A program made the position numbers and the translations under genes. The notes beneath the pieces are model-generated. The model saw only the letters and a program-made list of their open reading frames with translations. It had not been told where the DNA came from and searched no databases. A stretch of DNA of 64,000 bases, from assembly GCA_036271555.1 (NCBI GenBank), contig DATBAK010000010.1, positions 62,001 through 126,000 on the forward strand, given 5' to 3'. The DNA comes from Acidimicrobiia bacterium. Lineage in GTDB: Bacteria > Actinomycetota > Acidimicrobiia > IMCC26256 > PALSA-610. Positions 33,968 to 42,211 of the stretch are shown piece by piece. How positions within the stretch are numbered: the first letter of the stretch is position 1; every line of letters begins with the position of its first letter.

Positions 33968-34776
33968 GTCCCGACCTCGACACCGCCGAGACGCGTGTGC
34001 GGCACGCGTTCGACCATCTGATGTCCGACGAACCGCCGCTGCACGTCGACGCGGCCGCCGCGATCACGCGCGGCCGGCGCGTGCGGCGCCACCGGCTGAT
34101 GGTCGGCGCGACCGCGATGGCCGCGGCGGTCGCCACCGTGACGGCGGTCGCGGCGACGACCGTGCAGCACGATGCCGGTCAATCGCGCGCGACGGCCGCA
34201 ACGCCGCGGGTCGCGACCCCGTTCCGCCTGACCGCGCAGCACGGCGAGGTGGCCGCGGTCGAAGGGCCGCAGCCGTCGGGTCCCGTCGACGCCGCGATCA
34301 TCGACGCGATCAAGGCGAACAGCCCGGCGTCGTGGAGCTTCACCTTCGGTGGGGGCGGCACCAACCCGGCGAGCATCGACGGCACCGCGAACGACGGCGC
34401 CGGACCGGGACGCGTGTACGTGTACGTGAACGGGCCCGGCGCGATGACGCGCGAGCCGTGCGGCGACCCCGACTTCGTGTCCGGCGTGACCTGCACCGAG
34501 ACGCATCTGGGCGGCGATGCGATCCTCTCGGTGCGCGGGCTCTTCGACTACGAGGGCGTCGAGACGTACGAGATCGCACTGACGCACGCCGACGGCTCGG
34601 GTGTCGGAGCCGAGTCCGGCAACTTCACGCTGCACCCCGTGCCCACGATCATGAAGTTCACGCCGTCGCTCAAGCGCCGGCTCATCAAGCCCGACACGTC
34701 GCGCCCGCACCCGACGTACGACGGTACGCAACTCGCGAAGATCGTGGAAGCCGTCGACGCGGCCACGAATCGCTGA
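33964..34776 (+). CDS. single-pass membrane protein paired with the sigma factor (probable regulator)
   Basis: A 270-residue protein starting inside the sigma stop. About 50 cytoplasmic residues (ETRVRHAFDHLMSDEPPLHV) are followed by a basic stretch and a membrane helix (MVGATAMAAAVATVTAVAAT), then about 190 exported residues without a family I recognise (SWSFTFGGGGTNPASIDG, GRVYVYVNGPGAM, a Cys pair in EPCGD/VTCTE). No zinc-finger Cys/His motif is present in the cytoplasmic part. Position and topology suggest an anti-sigma-like regulator, as is common next to SigE-type factors. A strong hairpin follows it. Confidence 0.65.
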   Translation: MSPDLDTAETRVRHAFDHLMSDEPPLHVDAAAAITRGRRVRRHRLMVGATAMAAAVATVTAVAATTVQHDAGQSRATAATPRVATPFRLTAQHGEVAAVEGPQPSGPVDAAIIDAIKANSPASWSFTFGGGGTNPASIDGTANDGAGPGRVYVYVNGPGAMTREPCGDPDFVSGVTCTETHLGGDAILSVRGLFDYEGVETYEIALTHADGSGVGAESGNFTLHPVPTIMKFTPSLKRRLIKPDTSRPHPTYDGTQLAKIVEAVDAATNR

Positions 34777-34801
34777 CCGACGCACCAACGCCAGACCTCG
34801 C

Positions 34802-34832
34802 GCTTCCCCGGCGCGCGCTGCGCCGGGGAAGC
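34802..34832. terminator. bidirectional terminator hairpin
   Basis: GCTTCCCCGGCGC (34802-34814) pairs perfectly with GCGCCGGGGAAGC (34820-34832) around a five-base loop. It sits between the convergent ends of the sigma-partner gene and the basic coiled-coil gene. Confidence 0.75.
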
Positions 34833-34838
34833 CGCGTT

Positions 34839-35291
34839 CTAGTGGCTGGTGAGGTCGTCGACCTTCTCGCTGATCGTCTGCGCGAGCTTCTCCGCACGGG
34901 GCGAGACCACCTCACGCGCGTGCTTCGCGTTCTTGCGCGCGGCACGGGCGGCCTTGCGCCCGCGCTTCGCACCTTCGCGGCCCGCGTCACGCATCGTGCC
35001 CGCGGTCTGATGCACGAGCGGCTCCGCCGTCGACATGAGCTCGCCGAGACGCGCGGCACGGCGCTTCTTGCGCTTGCCGTTCGCCTTCTCGAGCTTCTTG
35101 TCGCTGCGCGCGGCCTGCGAGGTCGCGTGCTTCAGGCGCTTCTCGGCGACCGCGACACGGCCCTCGGCCGCTTCCCGATCGTGCTGCTCCCTCGCGAGCT
35201 CACGCTCGGCGCGGCGCAGCTTCTCCTTCTTGCTCCGGAACGACACCACACCGAGCGTTCCGACTGAGAGTGTCTTTCGCACCATTCCCAT
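34839..35291 (-). CDS. small basic coiled-coil protein of unknown function
   Basis: About 150 residues, very rich in Lys, Arg, Ala and Glu. After a short hydrophobic start (TLSVGTLGVVSF) comes a long helical heptad-like stretch (KEKLRRAERELAREQHDREA, VAVAEKRLKHATSQAAR), then a second basic helix (REGAKRGRKAARAARKNAKH). It could bind nucleic acid or membranes, or be a structural protein. I do not recognise a family. The start is ambiguous: ATG 35291 or 35285, or one further up at 35327. It ends just after a strong terminator hairpin. Confidence 0.55.
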   Translation of the reverse strand: MGMVRKTLSVGTLGVVSFRSKKEKLRRAERELAREQHDREAAEGRVAVAEKRLKHATSQAARSDKKLEKANGKRKKRRAARLGELMSTAEPLVHQTAGTMRDAGREGAKRGRKAARAARKNAKHAREVVSPRAEKLAQTISEKVDDLTSH

Positions 35292-35327
35292 GGGCCGGTT
35301 CTTACCCGATCGACCTCGCGATGACAC

Positions 35328-36083
35328 TCACTGCAGGCCCGGTCCCTCCCAGAGCTTGATGCCGCCGAGCAGCCCCGCGCGGTTGTCGACGAGGCGCACC
35401 TTCGGGCCGAGATCCGCCGTGATGTGCTTCGCGTTGCCCCCGCCGACGAGGATCGCGTCGGGGAGCACGAGTGCGTCGACGGTCTCGACCGCCTTGGCGA
35501 CGCGCTTGTTCCACTTCTTCTTGCCGATCTTCTGCAGCGCGGCGTCGCCGAGGTATTCGTTGTACGTCTCGCCACCCGAGAGTGGATGGTGCGCGAGCTC
35601 GAGGTGCACCGCGAGCGCGCCATTCGAGAACACCGCGGTGCCGACACCGGTCCCGAGCGTCATCACGAACTCGAGTCCCTTGCCCGACACCGCGCCCGCT
35701 CCCTGCACGTCGGCGTCGTTCGCGACGCGGCACGGTTTGTCGAGCCTCTTGCCGAGCGCCGTCGCGAGGTCGAAGCCGCTCCACGCGCGCACGAGGTCGT
35801 CGTCGATGTCGGTGCCGAGGCCCCGCTCCGTCGAGAACGCGGGCGCGGTACGAATCTTGCCGTCGCGCACCGCGCCGGGGAAGCCGACCGATACGCGGTC
35901 GTAGGGCGGCAGGTCGGCGACGAGCTTGGCGAGATCGTCGACCAGCTTGGTCGGCGGCATCGGGAACGTCGTCGGCACGCGGACGCGATCGTGCAGCGGC
36001 TTGCCCTTCGCGTCGAGCACGGTCGCCTTGAGCCCCGTCCCACCGATGTCGATCGCCAAGGTGGTCGTGCTCACCGGTCGCAC
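35328..36083 (-). CDS. ppgK: ROK-family sugar kinase, polyphosphate glucokinase-like
   Basis: A 251-residue kinase that would phosphorylate glucose using polyphosphate or ATP. The N-terminal phosphate loop LAIDIGGTGLKATVLD, the segment VGFPGAVRDGKIRTAPAFS, the sugar-binding NDADVQGAGAV, FVMTLGTGVGTAVFSNGAL and the C-terminal AILVGGGNAKHITADL follow the order of actinobacterial PpgK proteins, and the length fits. The RVPTTFPMPP segment is also PpgK-like. The first start is GTG 36083; GTG 36074 is possible. The gene is not clearly in an operon: an 85-base gap with a dispersed repeat separates it from the PhyH gene. Confidence 0.7.
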   Translation of the reverse strand: MRPVSTTTLAIDIGGTGLKATVLDAKGKPLHDRVRVPTTFPMPPTKLVDDLAKLVADLPPYDRVSVGFPGAVRDGKIRTAPAFSTERGLGTDIDDDLVRAWSGFDLATALGKRLDKPCRVANDADVQGAGAVSGKGLEFVMTLGTGVGTAVFSNGALAVHLELAHHPLSGGETYNEYLGDAALQKIGKKKWNKRVAKAVETVDALVLPDAILVGGGNAKHITADLGPKVRLVDNRAGLLGGIKLWEGPGLQ

Positions 36084-36133
36084 TCGCTCGGCTCGTGCTC
36101 CATGACGCGTGATGGGGCGAAGCGAAGTCGCTT

Positions 36134-36150
36134 GCTCGCTCCGCTCGCCG
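36134..36150 (-). repeat. dispersed intergenic repeat, copy D (partial, 17 of 20 bases)
   Basis: Reverse complement of CGGCGAGCGGAGCGAGC, continuing with the AAGCGAC extension also seen in the copy at 55799. It lies in the gap between the ROK kinase and PhyH genes. Confidence 0.6.
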
Positions 36151-36168
36151 CGTTCCGGTGCATCATCA

Positions 36169-37149
36169 TCACCCTCCTTCGGCAGCGCGGGCGGACGGCT
36201 GGAGTGCGGCGTACCAGGGGCCGAGATCGAGCTCCGGATAGCGCTCGTGCGTCAGCGCCAGCAGGTCGTCGTCCCAGACTTCGTGACCGGGCGGCGGGAA
36301 GCCGAACAGCGCGAGCTCGCGCGGCGTGCAGCTCTCGACGAACGCGGTCCACGACGAGTCGGTCGCGCGCGACTGCTGCGTGTGGAAACCGACCCACTCC
36401 TGGCTTGCGAGCCGGAAGCTGACGTTCAGCAGGTAGCGCGCGCCACGCGGGTGCGTGAGGTCGATCGCGCGGTGGAACACATCGGGCCGGTATACGAGCA
36501 ACGAGCCGCGCGGTCCGCGCGCGGGACGTTCGGCCGCGTACAACGCCGGGTCCCACTTGGGCAGCACGAGCAGCTCGGTCGGTGTGTGGTCGCGCGAGTC
36601 GCGCAGCGCCACGAGGTGCGTCGGCGCGCAGTCGTCGTCGACGTCCGAGAGGTAGAGGAACGACTCGACGTGACGCAGCGGCGCGTCGGCGCGCGCAGGC
36701 AGCCACGAGTGATTGCGATCGGTGTGCATCGGCTGCTCGTAGTTCGTGAGCCCCGTGTACTTCGCCGACACCGACGCCTGGTACAGACGGATGTCGTCGG
36801 TGCCGAGCGCGCGCTCCGCGAAGTCGACGATCGACGGGTGCACGTACAACCGGTTGAGCGCGCCGGACCCCGGAAGCGGGAACTGACCCTGCCACCGGTG
36901 CTGCTCGGGCCGGAAACCCGGGCCGTCCTCCGGCCACGTGTACACCTCGTTGGCCGGCGGGGGCCGGCCGAGACGCCGCTCGGTCTCACCTTCCGGGTCG
37001 GCGTGATACTGCTCGGGCGTCGGGAACAGCTCGCGCAGGTCGACCGCAGCGGCGTCGATCTCGTCGGGGTCGATCAACCCGTCGAGCAACACCCAGCCGT
37101 CGGTCTCCCATGCCGCGATCTCGGCCGCGGTCGCGCGCCGGGAGCTCAT
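36169..37149 (-). CDS. phytanoyl-CoA dioxygenase (PhyH) family protein
   Basis: A 326-residue Fe(II)/2OG-dependent oxygenase of the PhyH type. The N-terminus AAWETDGWVLLDGLIDPDE is the family opening. The metal site is seen as YEQPMHTDRNHSWLPA (HxD) and the distal YRPDVFHRAIDLTHPRG. The conserved Arg in FRLASQEW may bind the cosubstrate. It starts inside the stop of an ABC ATPase gene (ATGA), so it is translationally coupled to a transporter, an unusual neighbour for this family. It probably hydroxylates a lipid-like or amino-acid-like molecule moved or sensed by that system; this is inference. Confidence 0.85.
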   Translation of the reverse strand: MSSRRATAAEIAAWETDGWVLLDGLIDPDEIDAAAVDLRELFPTPEQYHADPEGETERRLGRPPPANEVYTWPEDGPGFRPEQHRWQGQFPLPGSGALNRLYVHPSIVDFAERALGTDDIRLYQASVSAKYTGLTNYEQPMHTDRNHSWLPARADAPLRHVESFLYLSDVDDDCAPTHLVALRDSRDHTPTELLVLPKWDPALYAAERPARGPRGSLLVYRPDVFHRAIDLTHPRGARYLLNVSFRLASQEWVGFHTQQSRATDSSWTAFVESCTPRELALFGFPPPGHEVWDDDLLALTHERYPELDLGPWYAALQPSARAAEGG

Positions 37150-37823
37150 CGGGAAATCCAGGTCGTCACCGTCTCATCTGACCACGGTCCGTCGCCCGCG
37201 TGCGAGGCGGGCGCGAGCTCGATGCGGCGGTCGGCGCCTGCGGCGATGTCGGCCTCCCGCGTCGCGACGAGGCAGGCGGTTCCGCGCGCCGCTCGTTCGC
37301 GGAGGAGCCGCACGACGGTCTCGGCGTTCTGGCGGTCCTGGTGCGCGACCGGCTCGTCGGCGAGGATCACGTCCGGCGTACCTGCGAGCGCGCGGGCGAC
37401 CATCACCCGTTGCCGTTCGCCGACCGAGATCTCCTGCACGTTGCGGTGCACGAGCCGGTCGAGTCGCAACGCCTCCATCAACTCGGCGATCGCGTCGTCG
37501 GCGAGCTCGACGCCCGCGCGCGTCGCGAGGGTGATGTTCTCGATGACGTCGAGCTCGTCGACGAGCGCGAACTGTTGGGGCACGACCGCGACCGCCGACC
37601 ACGGCGGCGGGCTCGCGCTGGCGCCGACCCACTCGACGGTGCCGGAGTCGGGACGGTCCCATCCGGCGAGGAAGTTCACGAGGATCGTCTTGCCGCTCGC
37701 GGTAGGACCCGTCACCGCGACGAGCTCACCGCGCGTCAGCTCGACATCCGGGAACGTGAGCGTGCGCGGGGGTTGGTCGACCCGTTTCGTGACCGAGGTC
37801 GCGCGCACGCCGGTGATCGTCAC
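37146..37823 (-). CDS. ABC transporter ATP-binding protein (second ATPase of the FtsX-type system)
   Basis: A 225-residue ATPase. Walker A is AVTGPTASGKTILVNFLAG, the Q-loop is VAVVPQQFALVDELDV, the signature is EISVGERQRVMVARAL and Walker B is DVILADEPVAHQD. The switch region reads TACLVATREADIAAGA: the H-loop His normally found as THD or SHD is not there. It may thus be the weaker half of a heterodimer with the neighbouring ATPase, which keeps its His. It overlaps both neighbours by four bases (GTGA, ATGA). Confidence 0.85.
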   Translation of the reverse strand: MTITGVRATSVTKRVDQPPRTLTFPDVELTRGELVAVTGPTASGKTILVNFLAGWDRPDSGTVEWVGASASPPPWSAVAVVPQQFALVDELDVIENITLATRAGVELADDAIAELMEALRLDRLVHRNVQEISVGERQRVMVARALAGTPDVILADEPVAHQDRQNAETVVRLLRERAARGTACLVATREADIAAGADRRIELAPASHAGDGPWSDETVTTWISR

Positions 37824-38635
37824 GGCTCGTCGATCCGCACGCGACCGTCGACGACCGAGAGCCGCACCCGCCGGTCGGGGAAGAGATCCACCGCGTCGTC
37901 CGGCAGCTGCACGCGTCCTGCGTCGTCGATCACCGCGAGCGGCTCCTCGCCCGCGCGCGCGGCGCGCGCCGCGAGGGTGCCCCGGCGGATGACGAGCAGC
38001 TGGTCGGCGACCTCGATCACGGCCGGGTCGTGCGACGAGATCAGGAACGTCTGCCCGGCGTCGGCGTATGCGGGAAGGCTCGCGACGAGCGCGGCCGTCG
38101 CATCCGGATCGAGCTCGGCCGTGGGTTCGTCGGCGACGACGAGCGACGGGTCGCCCGCGACCGCCATCGCGAACGCGAGGCGTTGCTGCTCACCCGCGGA
38201 GAGGCTGGACACGCGCCGGTCCGCAACTCCGGCGAGGCCGGCCGCCGCGAGCAGGCGGTCCGCCGCCGCGCCGTGCTCACCGCGCATCCGCAGCGCGAGG
38301 ACGAGGTGCGCGCGCACGCCCAAGTACTCGAGCAGGTTGTCGGCAGGACGCTGGAACACGTAGCCGATCCGGCGCGTCGCGATGCGTCGGCGCGCGCGGG
38401 CGCGCAGCATGGTGGTCGCGCGGCCGTCGACCCACACCTCTCCCGCCGCGGGTCGCTCGAGACACGCGACGAGCCGGAGAAACGTCGACTTGCCGGCGCC
38501 CGACGGCCCGATGACGACGGTGGTGCTGCCGGTGGGGAAGCGTGCCGCGACCCCGCCGAGGGCGAGCACCGCGCCGCCCGCGGCCGGATACATCTGCACG
38601 AGGTCGCGGCACTCGGCCGCGAGGTCAGTCGGCAC
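37820..38635 (-). CDS. ABC transporter ATP-binding protein (LolD/MacB type)
   Basis: A 271-residue ATPase with complete motifs: Walker A VVIGPSGAGKSTFLRLVAC, Q-loop YVFQRPADNLLEYLGV, signature SSLSAGEQQRLAFAMAV, Walker B SLVVADEPTAELDPD and H-loop FLISSHDPAVIEVADQL. A short C-terminal extension (PLAVIDDAGRVQLPDDAVDL) resembles a small regulatory tail. It overlaps the end of the permease gene by 11 bases and the next ATPase by four. It should power the 894-residue FtsX-like permease. Confidence 0.88.
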   Translation of the reverse strand: MPTDLAAECRDLVQMYPAAGGAVLALGGVAARFPTGSTTVVIGPSGAGKSTFLRLVACLERPAAGEVWVDGRATTMLRARARRRIATRRIGYVFQRPADNLLEYLGVRAHLVLALRMRGEHGAAADRLLAAAGLAGVADRRVSSLSAGEQQRLAFAMAVAGDPSLVVADEPTAELDPDATAALVASLPAYADAGQTFLISSHDPAVIEVADQLLVIRRGTLAARAARAGEEPLAVIDDAGRVQLPDDAVDLFPDRRVRLSVVDGRVRIDEP

Positions 38636-41309
38636 GGCGCAACATCTCCGCGAGGCTCCGCCGCGTCGCGGTGCGTTCGACGAGCGTCGCCAGCAGCAGC
38701 GTCGCGAGCACGGCGCCCGCGAGACAGATCGCGACGGCGACGAGGTCGATTCGGAACAGCGGCGCGGGCGGGATCTGCGGCGCGGGATCGATGTGCGAGA
38801 ACACGATGCCGATCGCGACGACCGAGAGGACGCTGCCGAAGATCACGGCCGCGCCGATCATCGTGCCGACCTCGGTCATCGTGGCCCCGATCGTGGCCCG
38901 GCGGCTCACACCGACATGCCGCGCGACCGCGATGCCGAGGCGACGACGATCAGCGATCGACGCGAAGTAGAGGCCGAGGCCGCAGAGGCTGACGATCCCG
39001 GCGACGAGACCGATGATCTGCAGGTAGCGGAGCGCCCACAGCTGCGGCGCGAGGTCGCCCGGCGCGAAGTCGCTCGCGCGCACGACCGACGTGATCGGCA
39101 TGCCCTCGGCGAGGAGCGTGGAGCGGATCGAAGGTGTCGTCCGGTTGACCCAGATCTCGGGCGTGTCGGTCACGCCCGCCTTCGTCAGCGCGGCGCGATC
39201 GATGACGACGAGTGGCTGGTCGCTCTCGAAGCCGAGCCCGGGGAACGCGTGCGGGCGCGCCACGACGTCGACTGCGAGCGTGGTCGACAGCGACCGCGTG
39301 CCGTGGTGCGCGTCGAGCGAGAGCACGAAGCGGTCCGGGAGCCCGTCGCCGATTGCGAGCGCGGGAACGCCGGAGTGGTCGTGCTCGGCGAGGGCGCGGA
39401 CGAGAGAGGAGAGCGAGCGGCTCGAGAACGGCCGCTCCCAGAACGCGCCGCGCGCGAACGTCGCGGGGTCGAGGCCGAGGACATCGGCCCGAGCGTGATC
39501 CGTACCGCCGTTGTTGTTCTCACGCGTGCGCGTCACCTCGGTCGCGTACGCGCCGAACGGTGAAGACTTCGGCAGCGGTCGCGCGCTCACGAGCGAGAAC
39601 GCCTGCGCGCTCCCGGGGCCGAGTGTCGACTTCGCGCGAATCGTCGCGCGCAGCGACGACGCGAGACACGCTGAGAAGACGACGATGCCGACCGCGACCG
39701 TCGCGCCCGCGATCAGCGGCACCGCGCGCGCCCGTGCCGCGGCGACCCGTCGGAGTCCGAGCCACAGGCTCGTCGCGCGGCGCGGACCGGCGAGGCGCGC
39801 GAGGTCGCTCCGAACGGCCGCGCGCGCGAGCAGCCCCCCGCAGCCGGCGATCAGCAGCACGGGGAAGAGGAGCACCAGCGTGTCGACGTGCGCGCCCGCG
39901 CTCGGTGAGCCCGGCGATCCGCTGCGCGTGCTGAGCTCGTACAGCGCGGCGCCCGCGACGGCGAGGACCGCCGGTTCCCACAACGCGAGCCGCGCCCGCG
40001 CGCTCACCGATTCCGGCGACAGCCCGATCTTGCGGACTCCGAGCCAGATCACGAGCGCGATCGCGGCGAGCGCGACCACGACGGCCGCACCGACGAGCTC
40101 GGCCGCGCTCACGACCGCGTGCGACGCGATCGCGGAGCTGGGTCCGACCGCGCGCACGAGCAGGTCGCCGGCCACGACGCCGATCGCGCCTCCGAGCAGC
40201 ATCGGCGGCGCGAGCTCGAGCACGCCCTTCATCGCCAGCGCGGCGGGCCCCGCCCCGCGCAGCGCCAGCACGACGACCTCCTTGCGCCGCCGATCGAGCC
40301 ACGTGTGCGCGGCGACGAGCAGCACCAGGAGCGCGACACCCGCGCCGCCGAGCGCGACCGGCCCGACCGTCGCCGATCCCGTCTTCGAGGCCTGATCGGA
40401 ATGCGCGAGCGTCGACTCGGAGTCGACACTCGAGGTACCCAAACCGAACACGCGCCCTTCCGGCAACGTGAAGTTGCTCGTCGCCGCGGCGATGTGCTCG
40501 AGCGCGGGGATCGTGCGCGTCGCGTTCGCGACCGTCCAGTGCGCGGGGTCGGGCGCGTACTCCCACCAGGCTTCGACCGCAGGCATGTGCGCGCGCGACG
40601 ACACGCCGAGCAGCGTCGACCGATCGAGGAACCCGGTCGGCGACGGGACCGCCACGCCGTAGCCGTCGAGCGCCTGCTGCAGCGAGCACCACGAGCGGTC
40701 GCGACGCCCGCCGGCGAGGTCGCGGAACACCGCGTGCACGACGAGCGGCGTGGCGACGAAGTTGTCGGAGAGCACGACGCGATCGCCGGCCGCAAGGTGG
40801 AGCGTGCGTGCGGTCGTGTCGGGGATCCAGATGCCCGGCGCCGCGACGGCGTGGACGACGTCGACGTGGTGCTCGAAGCCCGTCCGAGCGAGCACCTGCA
40901 TCGAAGCGCTCGACGCGCCGCCCTGCGGGCCGAGCCGCATCGTGCCGCCGAAGACGGTGATGACCACGGGCGAGAGGGCGGGCAGCTTCGCCACGTCGGC
41001 GTCGAGCGTCGTCGTGCCGACCGGCACGTCGACCGCGGGTCGCAGTGCGCCGCCCGCCGTCGCCGGCGCGGGTGAGACCGTCGACGCCTGGCGCTGGACG
41101 CGCAGACCCACGTCGGACGCGCAACCCTGATCGACGTCGGAACGCAGCGCCGCGGTCCCGGCCGACGAGGAGAAGAGCGGGCGCGAGCCGGCGGCGATGC
41201 CGAGCACGAGCGCGGCGACCGCGATCGACGCGAACAATGACGGTGCGCGGAGCAGACGGCCGGGTGCGCGCCGCCAGGGCGAGAGCGTCAGCAGACGCAA
41301 CCAACGCAC
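38625..41309 (-). CDS. FtsX-like ABC permease with large extracellular domains
   Basis: An 894-residue membrane protein. TM1 (LFASIAVAALVLGIAAG) is followed by a long exported region with LRVQRQASTVSPAP and ILVPLS-free beta segments. Then come hydrophobic helices (VGPVALGGAGVALLVLLVAA, VSAAELVGAAVVVALAAIAL) and a second exported domain, ending with LQIIGLVAGIVSLCGLGLYF, VGTMIGAAVIFGSVLSVVAI and FRIDLVAVAICLAGAVLATL. The two-domain layout with helices around RKEVVVLALRGAGP and RRRLGIAVARHVGVS fits the FtsX/MacB superfamily, duplicated. These systems transmit ATP hydrolysis to the outside or extract lipids rather than pump small solutes. GTG start; first in an operon with two ATPases and PhyH. 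Confidence 0.82.
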   Translation of the reverse strand: MRWLRLLTLSPWRRAPGRLLRAPSLFASIAVAALVLGIAAGSRPLFSSSAGTAALRSDVDQGCASDVGLRVQRQASTVSPAPATAGGALRPAVDVPVGTTTLDADVAKLPALSPVVITVFGGTMRLGPQGGASSASMQVLARTGFEHHVDVVHAVAAPGIWIPDTTARTLHLAAGDRVVLSDNFVATPLVVHAVFRDLAGGRRDRSWCSLQQALDGYGVAVPSPTGFLDRSTLLGVSSRAHMPAVEAWWEYAPDPAHWTVANATRTIPALEHIAAATSNFTLPEGRVFGLGTSSVDSESTLAHSDQASKTGSATVGPVALGGAGVALLVLLVAAHTWLDRRRKEVVVLALRGAGPAALAMKGVLELAPPMLLGGAIGVVAGDLLVRAVGPSSAIASHAVVSAAELVGAAVVVALAAIALVIWLGVRKIGLSPESVSARARLALWEPAVLAVAGAALYELSTRSGSPGSPSAGAHVDTLVLLFPVLLIAGCGGLLARAAVRSDLARLAGPRRATSLWLGLRRVAAARARAVPLIAGATVAVGIVVFSACLASSLRATIRAKSTLGPGSAQAFSLVSARPLPKSSPFGAYATEVTRTRENNNGGTDHARADVLGLDPATFARGAFWERPFSSRSLSSLVRALAEHDHSGVPALAIGDGLPDRFVLSLDAHHGTRSLSTTLAVDVVARPHAFPGLGFESDQPLVVIDRAALTKAGVTDTPEIWVNRTTPSIRSTLLAEGMPITSVVRASDFAPGDLAPQLWALRYLQIIGLVAGIVSLCGLGLYFASIADRRRLGIAVARHVGVSRRATIGATMTEVGTMIGAAVIFGSVLSVVAIGIVFSHIDPAPQIPPAPLFRIDLVAVAICLAGAVLATLLLATLVERTATRRSLAEMLRRAD

Positions 41310-41349
41310 GGCGTCACCGTACCGGCCCGGTCGCGGGGGATCGCGGCAG

Positions 41350-41355
41350 TAGCGT
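41350..41355 (+). promoter_or_regulatory. candidate -10 of a leaderless promoter
   Basis: TAGCGT ends seven bases before the ATG at 41363 and there is no ribosome site, a layout typical of leaderless transcripts in actinobacteria. Confidence 0.35.
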
Positions 41356-41362
41356 CGAAGCC

Positions 41363-42211
41363 ATGCGCGTGTCGTTCAAGACCGTTCCGCAGGACTCCGA
41401 CTGGGGGTCCATGCGCGACATGTGGCTCGCCGCCGACGACATCGACGTCTACGACGCGGGCTGGAACTTCGACCACTTCTATCCGATCCTCCAGGACGAC
41501 CGGACCGGTCCGTGCTTCGAGGGCTGGACGATGCTCGCGGCGCTCGCGACGATCACGCGCCGCATCCGGCTCGGCGTGATGGTGACCGGCAATCCGTACC
41601 GCCACCCCGCGCTGCTCGCGAACATCGCCGCGAGCGTCGACGTGATCTCCGACGGGCGGCTCGAGCTGGGCATCGGCGCGGGCTGGAACGAGGAGGAGAG
41701 CACTGCGTACGGGATCGACCTCCCGCCGCTGCGGGAGCGCTTCGATCGCCTCGAGGAAGCGTGCGAGGTGATCGACCTGCTCCTCACGAAGGAGACCGCG
41801 TCGTTCCGCGGCCGCTACTACCAGCTGACCGACGCGCGCTGTGAGCCCAAGCCGGTGCAGAAGCCGCGCCCGCCGATCCTCATCGGCGGCGGTGGCGAGA
41901 AGCGCACGCTTCGGATCGCGGCGCGGTGGGCCGACCAGTGGAACGCTCCGGGCGCGAGCCCCGAGGTGCTCGCGCACAAGATCGAGGTGTTGCACCGGCA
42001 CTGCGCCGACGTCGGGCGCGACCCTGCGCAGATCGAAGTCTCGGTGCAGGTGCGATCGGGCGCGGATGCCGCGCAGGTTGCCGCCGACGCATCGGCACTC
42101 GTCGACGCCGGCGCGCAGCACATCATCGTCGGCTTCCGCGCGCCGTTCGATCCCGCGCGTCTCGAGCCGATCGCGCGCGCGTTGCAGGACGCGCTGCCGC
42201 TCAGCCGTTGA
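41363..42211 (+). CDS. F420-dependent LLM-class oxidoreductase
   Basis: A 282-residue luciferase-like monooxygenase-family enzyme, predicted to use coenzyme F420. Motifs: YDAGWNFDHFYPILQDD, CFEGWTMLAALATITRRIRL, GVMVTGNPYRHPALLANIAA, DVISDGRLELGIGAGWNEEE and PRPPILIGGGGEKRTLRIAA. These are hallmark positions of the F420-binding barrel in Mycobacterium-like LLM proteins. The start lacks a ribosome site but has a TAGCGT box seven bases upstream. It is divergent from the FtsX operon. Substrate unknown. Confidence 0.9.
   Translation: MRVSFKTVPQDSDWGSMRDMWLAADDIDVYDAGWNFDHFYPILQDDRTGPCFEGWTMLAALATITRRIRLGVMVTGNPYRHPALLANIAASVDVISDGRLELGIGAGWNEEESTAYGIDLPPLRERFDRLEEACEVIDLLLTKETASFRGRYYQLTDARCEPKPVQKPRPPILIGGGGEKRTLRIAARWADQWNAPGASPEVLAHKIEVLHRHCADVGRDPAQIEVSVQVRSGADAAQVAADASALVDAGAQHIIVGFRAPFDPARLEPIARALQDALPLSR

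Noticed and set aside
36169-41309. Two ATPases plus a permease considered as a small-molecule importer
   Set aside because: There is no solute-binding protein and the permease has FtsX/MacB topology with large exported domains.
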